A stretch of 64,000 bases of DNA from Euonymus europaeus (taxonomy: Eukaryota; Streptophyta; Magnoliopsida; Celastrales; Celastraceae). The stretch is from positions 8,506,501 through 8,570,500 of the forward strand of contig OY756958.1 in NCBI GenBank assembly GCA_963580455.1, written 5' to 3'. The translations under genes were made by a program, and so were the position numbers. The notes beneath the pieces were generated by a model that made no database searches, was not told the DNA's origin, and saw only the letters and a list, made by a program, of their open reading frames with translations. Positions 57,046 to 64,000 of the stretch are shown here, piece by piece. Every line of letters begins with the position of its first letter. The stretch's first letter is position 1.

Positions 57046-60000
57046 GTACACCGAGAAACTTTTATGGTCCGAAGTTGCTCAACTCTCTCTATGGAGTAGC
57101 TTTTAACGGTTTTGTCGATTTGTCATTGATAGTTGGTGTTGTGGCATGGAAATAATCTAGGAAGCTTATACTCGTAAAATTTGACATAGAAGAACAACAA
57201 AAAGTGTGCACCGAGCAACTTTGATAGTCCGAAGTTGCTCAACTCACTCTATGGAGGAGCTTTAAACGGTTTTATCATTTTGTCATAGAAAGTTGGGTTT
57301 TTTGCATCGAAATAATCTAGGAAGCTTATACTCGTAAAATTCGATATAGAATAACAATAAAAAGTGTACACCGAGCAACTTTTATGTTCTGAAGTTGCTC
57401 AACTCTCTCTATGGAGTAGCTTTAAAAGTTTTTGTCCATTTGTCATAGAAAGTTGGGGTTTTGGCATCGAAAGAATCTAGGAAGCCTTTACTCGTAAAAT
57501 TTAACGTAGAATAACAATAAAAAGTGTACACCGAGCAACTTTTATGTTCTGAAGTTGCTCAACTCTCTCTATTGAGTAGCTTTAAAAGTTTTTGTCCATT
57601 TGTCATAGAAAGTTGGGGTTTTGACATCGAAATAATCTAGGAAGCTTATACTCGTAAAATTTGACATAGAATAACAATAAAAAGTGTACACCGAGCAATT
57701 TTGATAGTCCGAAGTTGCATAACTCTCTCTATGGAGGTGCTTCTAACGTTTTTGTCCATTTGACTTGTAAAGTTGTTGTTTTCACATCGAAATAATCTAG
57801 GAGGCTTATACTTGTAAAATTCGACATAGAAGAACAATAAAAAGTGCACACTGAGCAACTTTGATAGTCCGAAGTTGGTCAACTCACTCTATGGAGGAGC
57901 TTTAAACGGTTTTGTCCATTTGTCATAGAAAGTTGGGGTTTTGGCATCGAAATAATCTAGGAAGCCTATACTCGTAAAATTTGATATAGAATAACAATAA
58001 AAAGTGTACACCGAGCAACTTTTATGTTCTTAAGTTGCTCAACTCTCTCTATCGAGTAGCTTTAAAAGATTTTGTCCATTTGTCATAGAAAGTTGGGGTT
58101 TTGTCATCGAAATAATCTTGGAAACTTATACTCATAAAATTTGACATAGAAAAACAGTAAAAAGTGTACAACGAGCAACTTTTATGGTCTGGAATTGCTC
58201 AATGCACTATGAAGTAGCTTTTAACTGTTTTGCCCATTTTTTATTGATAGTTGGGGTTTTGGCATCAAACTAATCCAGCAAGCATATACTTGTAAAATTT
58301 GACATAGAAGATTAATAAAAAGTGTACACCAAGCAACTTTGATAGTCCGAAGTTGCACAACTCTCTCTATGGAGGAGCTTTTAAAGTTTTTGCCCATTTG
58401 TCATAGAAAGTTTGGGTTATGGCATCAAAATAATCCACAAAGCATATACTCGTAAAATTTAACATAGAAGAACAATAAAACGTGTACACCGAGCGACTTT
58501 GATGATTAGAAGTTGCTCAACTCTCTCTATGGAGGAGCTTTTAACGTTTTTGTCCATTTGTCTTGTAAATTTGTTGTTTTCAAATCGAAATAATCTAGGA
58601 AGCTTACAGTCGTAAAATTTGACATAGAGGAACAACAAAAAGTGTACACCGAGCAACTTTGATAGTCCGAAGTTGCTCAACTCACTCTATGGAGGAGCTT
58701 TTAATGTTTTTGTCCATTTGTCCTAGAAAGTTGGGGTTTTGACATCGAAATAATCTAGGATGCTTATAGTCGTAAAATTTGACATAGAATAACAATAAAA
58801 AGTGTACACCGAGCAACTTTTATGTTCTGAAGTTGCTCAACTCTCTCTATTGAGTAGCTTTAAAAGTTTTTGTCCATTTGTCATAGAAAGTTGGGGTTTT
58901 GACATCGAAATAATCTAGGAAGCTTATACTCGTAAAATTTGACATAGAATAACAATAAAAAGTGTACACCGAGCAATTTTGATAGTCCGAAGTTGCACAA
59001 CTCTCTCTATGGAGGTGCTTCTAACGTTTTTGTCCATTTGACTTGTAAAGTTGTTGTTTTCACATGGAAATAATCTAGGAGGCTTATACTTGTAAAATTT
59101 GACATAGAAGAACAATAAAAAGTGCACACTGAGCAACTTTGATAGTCCGAAGTTGGTCAACTCACTCTATGGAGGAGCTTTAAACGGTTTTGTCCATTTG
59201 TCATAGAAAGTTGGGGTTTTGGCATCGAAATAATCTAGGAAGCTTATACTCGTAAAATTTGATATAGAATAACAATAAAAAGTGTACACCGAGCAACTTT
59301 TATGTTCTTAAGTTGCTCAACTCTCTCTATCGAGTAGCTTTAAAAGATTTTGTCCATTTGTCATAGAAAGTTGGGGTTTTGTCATCGAAATAATCTTGGA
59401 AACTTATACTCATAAAATTTGACATAGAAAAACAGTAAAAAGTGTACAACGAGCAACTTTTATGGTCTGGAATTGCTCAATGCACTATGAAGTAGCTTTT
59501 AACTGTTTTGCCCATTTTTTATTGATAGTTGGGGTTTTGGCATCAAACTAATCCAGCAAGCATATACTCGTAAAATTTGACATAGAAGATTAATAAAAAG
59601 TGTACACCGAGCAACTTTGATAGTCCGAAGTTGCACAACTCTCTCTATGGAGGAGCTTTTAAAGTTTTTGCCCATTTGTCATAGAAAGTTTGGGTTATGG
59701 CATCAAAATAATCCACAAAGCATATACTCGTAAAATTTAACATAGAAGAACAATAAAACGTGTACACCGAGCGACTTTGATGATTAGAAGTTGCTCAACT
59801 CTCTCTATGGAGGAGCTTTTAACGTTTTTGTCCATTTGTCTTGTAAATTTGTTGTTTTCAAATCGAAATAATCTAGGAAGCTTATAGTCGTAAAATTTGA
59901 CATAGAGGAACAACAAAAAGTGTACACCGAGCAACTTTGATAGTCCGAAGTTGCTCAACTCACTCTATGGAGGAGCTTTTAATGTTTTTGTCCATTTGTC

Positions 60001-60241
60001 CTAGAAAGTTGGGGTTTTGACATCGAAATAATCTAGGAAGCTTATACTCCCAAAATTTGACATAGAAGAACAATAAAAAGTGTACACCGAGCAACTTTTA
60101 TGGTCCGAAGTTGCTCAAATCTCTCTATGGAGGAGCTTTTACCGTTTTTGTCCATTTGTCTTGTAAAGTTGGTGTTTTCACATCGAAATAATCTACGAAG
60201 CTTATACTCGTAAAATTTGAGATAGAAGAACAATAAAAAGT
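57046..60241 (+). repeat. 12-monomer HOR, fused B' + C' copy, 3196 bp (20 monomers)
   Basis: Monomers 1-11 of a B-type copy are joined to monomers 4-12 of a C-type copy. The join lies in the conserved AAAATTTGACATAGAA segment near 58760-58795, where a GATGCTTATAGTCG start leads into AATAACAATAAA and TTATGTTCTG. Exactly four monomers (640 bp) are missing relative to two full units. Confidence 0.91.
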
Positions 60242-62158
60242 GTACACCGAGAAACTTTTATGGTCCGAAGTTGCTCAACTCTCTCTATGGAGTAGCTTTT
60301 AACGGTTTTGTCGATTTGTCATTGATAGTTGGTGTTGTGGCATGGAAATAATCTAGGAAGCTTATACTCGTGAAATTTGACATAGAAGAACAACAAAAAG
60401 TGTACACCGAGCAACTTTGATAGTCCGAAGTTGCTCAACTCACTCTATGGAGGAGCTTTAAACGGTTTTATCATTTTGTCATAGAAAGTTGGGTTTTTTG
60501 CATCGAAATAATCTAGGAAGCTTATACTCGTAAAATTTGATATAGAATAACAATAAAAAGTGTACACCGAGCAACTTTTATGTTCTGAAGTTGCTCAACT
60601 CTCTCTATGGAGTAGCTTTAAAAGTTTTTGTCCATTTGTCATAGAAAGTTGGGGTTTTGGCATCGAAAGAATCTAGGAAGCTTTTACTCGTAAAATTTAA
60701 CGTAGAATAACAATAAAAAATTTACACCGAGCAACTTTTATGTTCTGAAGTTGCTCAACTCTCTCTATTGAGTAGTTTTAAAAGTTTTTGTCCATTTGTC
60801 ATAGAAAGTTGGGGTTTTGACATCGAAATAATCTAGAAAGCTTATACTCGTAAAATTTGACATAGAATAACAATAAAAGGTGTACACCGAGCAATTTTGA
60901 TAGTCCGAAGTTGCACAACTCTCTCTATGGAGGTGCTTCTAACGTTTTTGTCCATTTGACTTGTAAAGTTGTTGTTTTCACATCGAAATAATCTAGGAGG
61001 CTTATACTTGTAAAATTTGACATAGAAGAACAATAAAAAGTGCACACTGAGCAACTTTGATAGTCCGAAGTTGGTCAACTCACTCTATGGAGGAGCTTTA
61101 AACGGTTTTGTCCATTTGTCATAGAAAGTTGGGGTTTTGGCATCGAAATAATCTAGGAAGCTTATACTCGTAAAATTTGATATAGAATAACAATAAAAAG
61201 TGTACACCGAGCAACTTTTATGTTCTTAAGTTGCTCAACTCTCTCTATCGAGTAGCTTTAAAAGTTTTTGTCCATTTGTCATAGAAAGTTGGGGTTTTGT
61301 CATCGAAATAATCTTGGAAACTTATACTCATAAAATTTGACATAGAAAACAGTAAAAAGTGTACAACGAGCAACTTTTATGGTCTGGAATTGCTCAATGC
61401 ACTATGAAGTAGCTCTTAACTGTTTTGCCCATTTTTTATTGATAGTTGGGGTTTTGGCATCAAACTAATCCAGCAAGCATATACTCGTAAAATTTGACAT
61501 AGAAGATTAATAAAAAGTGTACACCGAGCAACTTTGATAGTCCGAAGTTGCACAACTGTCTCTATGGACGAGCTTTTAAAGTTTTTGTCCATTTGCCATA
61601 GAAAGTTTGGGTTATGGCAACAAAATAATCCACAAAGCATATACTCGTAAAATTTAACATAGAAGAACAATAAAACGTGTACACCGAGCGACTTTGATGA
61701 TTAGAAGTTGCTCAACTCTCTCTATGGGGGAGCTTTTAACGTTTTTGTCCATTTGTCTTGTAAATTTGTTGTTTTCAAATCGAAATAATCTAGGAAGCTT
61801 ATAGTCGTAAAATTTGACATAGAGGAACAACAAAAAGTGTACACCGAGCAACTTTGATAGTCCGAAGTTGCTCAATTCACTCTATGGAGGAGCTTTTAAT
61901 GTTTTTGTCCATTTGTCATAGAAAGTTGGGGTTTTGACATCGAAATAATCTAGGATGCTTATAGTCGTAAAATTTGACATAGAAGAACAATAAAAAGTGT
62001 ACACCGAGCAACTTTTATGGTCCGAAGTTGCTCAACTCTCTCTATGGAGGAGCTTTTACCGTTTTTGTCCATTTGTCTTGTAAAGTTGGTGTTTTCACAT
62101 CGAAATAATCTACGAAGCTTATACTCGTAAAATTTGAGATAGAAGAACAATAAAAAGT
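60242..62158 (+). repeat. 12-monomer HOR, copy A'', 1917 bp
   Basis: It shares every private marker of A' (one-base loss, AATAAAAGGTG, AGTAGCTCTTAAC, CTATGGGGGAGC) at an offset of 5113 bp. Only a few differences are visible, such as GAGCAACTTTTATG here against GATCAACTTTTATG in A'. Confidence 0.93.
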
Positions 62159-64000
62159 GTACACCGAGAAACTTTTATGGTCCGAAGTTGCTCAACTCTC
62201 TCTATGGAGTAGCTTTTAACGGTTTTGTCGATTTGTCATTGATAGTAGGTGTTGTGGCATGGAAATAATCTAGGAAGCTTATACTCGTAAAATTTGACAT
62301 AGAAGAACAACAAAAAGTGTGCACCGAGCAACTTTGATAGTCCGAAGTTGCTCAACTCACTCTATGGAGGAGCTTTAAACGGTTTTATCATTTTGTCATA
62401 GAAAGTTGGGTTTTTTGCATCGAAATAATCTAGGAAGCCTATACTCATAAAATTCGATATAGAATAACAATAAAAAGTGTACACCGAGCAACTTTTATGT
62501 TCTGAAGTTGCTCAACTCTCTCTATGGAGTAGCTTTAAAAGTTTTTGTCCATTTGTCATAGAAAGTTGGGGTTTTGGCATCGAAAGAATCTAGGAAGCCT
62601 TTACTCGTAAAATTTAACGTAGAATAACAATAAAAAGTGTACACCGAGCAACTTTTATGTTCTGAAGTTGCTCAACTCTCTCTATTGAGTAGCTTTAAAA
62701 GTTTTTGTCCATTTGTCACAGAAAGTTGGGGTTTTGACATCGAAATAATCTAGGAAGCTTATACTCGTAAAATTTGACATAGAATAACAATAAAAAGTGT
62801 ACACCGAGCAATTTTGATAGTCCGAAGTTGCACAACTCTCTCTATGGAGGTGCTTCTAACGTTTTTGTCCATTTGACTTGTAAAGTTGTTGTTTTCACAT
62901 GGAAATAATCTAGGAGGCTTATACTTGTAAAATTTGACATAGAAGAACAATAAAAAGTGCACACTGAGCAACTTTGATAGTCCGAAGTTGGTCAACTCAC
63001 TCTATGGAGGAGCTTTAAACGGTTTTGTCCATTTGTCATAGAAAGTTGGGGTTTTGGCATCGAAATAATCTAGGAAGCTTATACTCGTAAAATTTGATAT
63101 AGAATAACAATAAAAAGTGTACACCGAGCAACTTTTATGTTCTTAAGTTGCTCAACTCTCTCTATCGAGTAGCTTTAAAAGATTTTGTCCATTTGTCATA
63201 GAAAGTTGGGGTTTTGTCATCGAAATAATCTTGGAAACTTATACTCATAAAATTTGACATAGAAAAACAGTAAAAAGTGTACAACGAGCAACTTTTATGG
63301 TCTGGAATTGCTCAATGCACTATGAAGTAGCTTTTAACTGTTTTGCCCATTTTTTATTGATAGTTGGGGTTTTGGCATCAAACTAATCCAGCAAGCATAT
63401 ACTCGTAAAATTTGACATAGAAGATTAATAAAAAGTGTACACCGAGCAACTTTGATAGTCCGAAGTTGCACAACTCTCTCTATGGAGGAGCTTTTAAAGT
63501 TTTAGCCCATTTGTCATAGAAAGTTTGGGTTATGGCATCAAAATAATCCACAAAGCATATACTCGTAAAATTTAACATAGAAGAACAATAAAACGTGTAC
63601 ACCGAGCGACTTTGATGATTAGAAGTTGCTCAACTCTCTCTATGGAGGAGCTTTTAACGTTTTTGTCCATTTGTCTTGTAAATTTGTTGTTTTCAAATCG
63701 AAATAATCTAGGAAGCTTATAGTCGTAAAATTTGACATAGAGGAACAACAAAAAGTGTACACCGAGCAACTTTGATAGTCCGAAGTTGCTCAACTCACTC
63801 TATGGAGGAGCTTTTAATGTTTTTGTCCATTTGTCCTAGAAAGTTGGGGTTTTGACATCGAAATAATCTAGGAAGCTTATACTCCCAAAATTTGACATAG
63901 AAGAACAATAAAAAGTGTACACCGAGCAACTTTTATGGTCCGAAGTTGCTCAACTCTCTCTATGGAGGAGCTTTTACCGTTTTTGTCCATTTGTCTTGTA
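62159..64000 (+). repeat. 12-monomer HOR, mosaic B'/C copy, cut by window end
   Basis: The left part shares GCCTTTACTCG with B' (about 57484 and 62597). From monomer 5 on it has C markers: GTTGCACAAC, CACATGGAAATAATC, GTACACCGAGC in monomer 9 and GCTTATAGTC. The switch lies between about 62600 and 62850 and causes no length change. One private change is GATAGTAGGTG near 62247. Confidence 0.9.

Larger units (their letters stand above)
1..64000 (+). repeat. ~160-bp satellite DNA array filling the window
   Basis: The anchor GTGTACACC followed by GAGCAACTTT recurs about every 160 bp from the first base to the last, always in the same orientation, giving roughly 400 monomers. Each monomer then carries, in order, GTCCGAAGTTG, CTCTATGGAGGAGCTTT, a T-rich stretch GTCCATTTGTCATAG, GTTGGGGTTTTGG, ATCGAAATAATCTAGGA, GCTTATACTCG, AAAATTTGACATAGAAG and ACAATAAAAA. 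An approximate consensus counted by hand has 60 G+C in 160. No foreign sequence interrupts the array and it continues past both ends. Long homogeneous arrays with higher-order periods are typical of eukaryotic centromeric or pericentromeric satellites. A plant source is likely but is not shown by the sequence, and I cannot name the family. Confidence 0.98.

Noticed and set aside
57046..60241. Collapsed or mis-joined assembly as the cause of the four-monomer loss
   Set aside because: It cannot be excluded from sequence alone. The join is clean and in register, as real unequal exchange would be, so I kept the biological reading while noting that long reads must confirm it.
1..64000. CRISPR-like array
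   Set aside because: Repeats are contiguous 160-bp monomers with no unique spacers, and there are no cas-like genes.
1..64000. Telomere-like GGGGTTTTGG
   Set aside because: It occurs only about once per 160-bp monomer and never in tandem, so it is part of the monomer and not a telomeric tract or a G-quadruplex run.
1..64000. Bacterial or phage gene cluster
   Set aside because: No conserved protein, RNA gene or operon-like spacing is present. The entire sequence is explained by tandem monomers.
1..64000. Assignment to a named plant centromere satellite family
   Set aside because: The 160-bp length resembles several described satellites, but I could not match the motifs to any from memory with confidence. 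A similarity search of one monomer would decide.

Overview
The whole 64 kb window is one uninterrupted head-to-tail satellite DNA array. The monomer is about 160 bp and AT-rich: an approximate consensus counted by hand has 60 G+C in 160, or 37.5%. There are roughly 400 monomers, all in the same orientation. I found no gene, RNA gene, transposon, CRISPR array or unique spacer DNA. The array runs off both ends, so its true length and flanks are not visible. Such a long, orderly array with higher-order repeats (HORs) is typical of eukaryotic centromeric or pericentromeric heterochromatin. A plant is my best guess from monomer size and general character, but I do not recognise the family and cannot name a species.

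I anchor monomers on the GTGTACACC motif; a monomer 'starts' at its GTAC. Most are exactly 160 bp. Recurrent length variants are 159, 158 and 143 bp (the last a shared 17-bp deletion), plus a single 123-bp monomer. Monomer variants recur in fixed orders and form several HOR families.

Layout: 1-320 Q-type; 321-1918 R-type; 1919-2640 short P block; 2660-3838 R-type; 3839-5722 P block (4-monomer, ~640-bp HOR); 5723-8916 Q block (8-monomer, ~1.28-kb HOR); 8917-15880 R block (10-monomer HOR, period 1581 bp); 15881-17320 P block (5-monomer, 800-bp HOR); 17321-24037 two tandem Q+P units (23-monomer, period 3679 bp); 24038-25955 Q; 25956-28336 R; 28337-29456 P; 29457-30222 a duplicated 303-bp dimer; 30223-41443 S block (20-monomer HOR, 3167 bp, with 18- and 24-monomer relatives); 41444-45215 7-monomer HOR (1103 bp) with two different 5-monomer (783 bp) derivatives; 45216-46654 irregular; 46655-48254 4-monomer HOR (640 bp); 48255-49374 truncated lead-in; 49375-64000 12-monomer HOR (1918 bp), itself arranged in a three-copy A-B-C super-period with a later 5113-bp segmental duplication.

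The history that best fits is layered local amplification by unequal exchange in units of whole monomers. The most homogeneous layer is at the right end. The most notable structure within a monomer is a conserved dyad: CAACTTCG, a 6-nt loop, then CGAAGTTG. It is perfect in P-type monomers and near-perfect elsewhere. It is followed by a second small inverted repeat, and an 8-bp palindrome (GTGTACAC) lies at the monomer anchor. These could be protein-binding or non-B-DNA sites, but that is inference.
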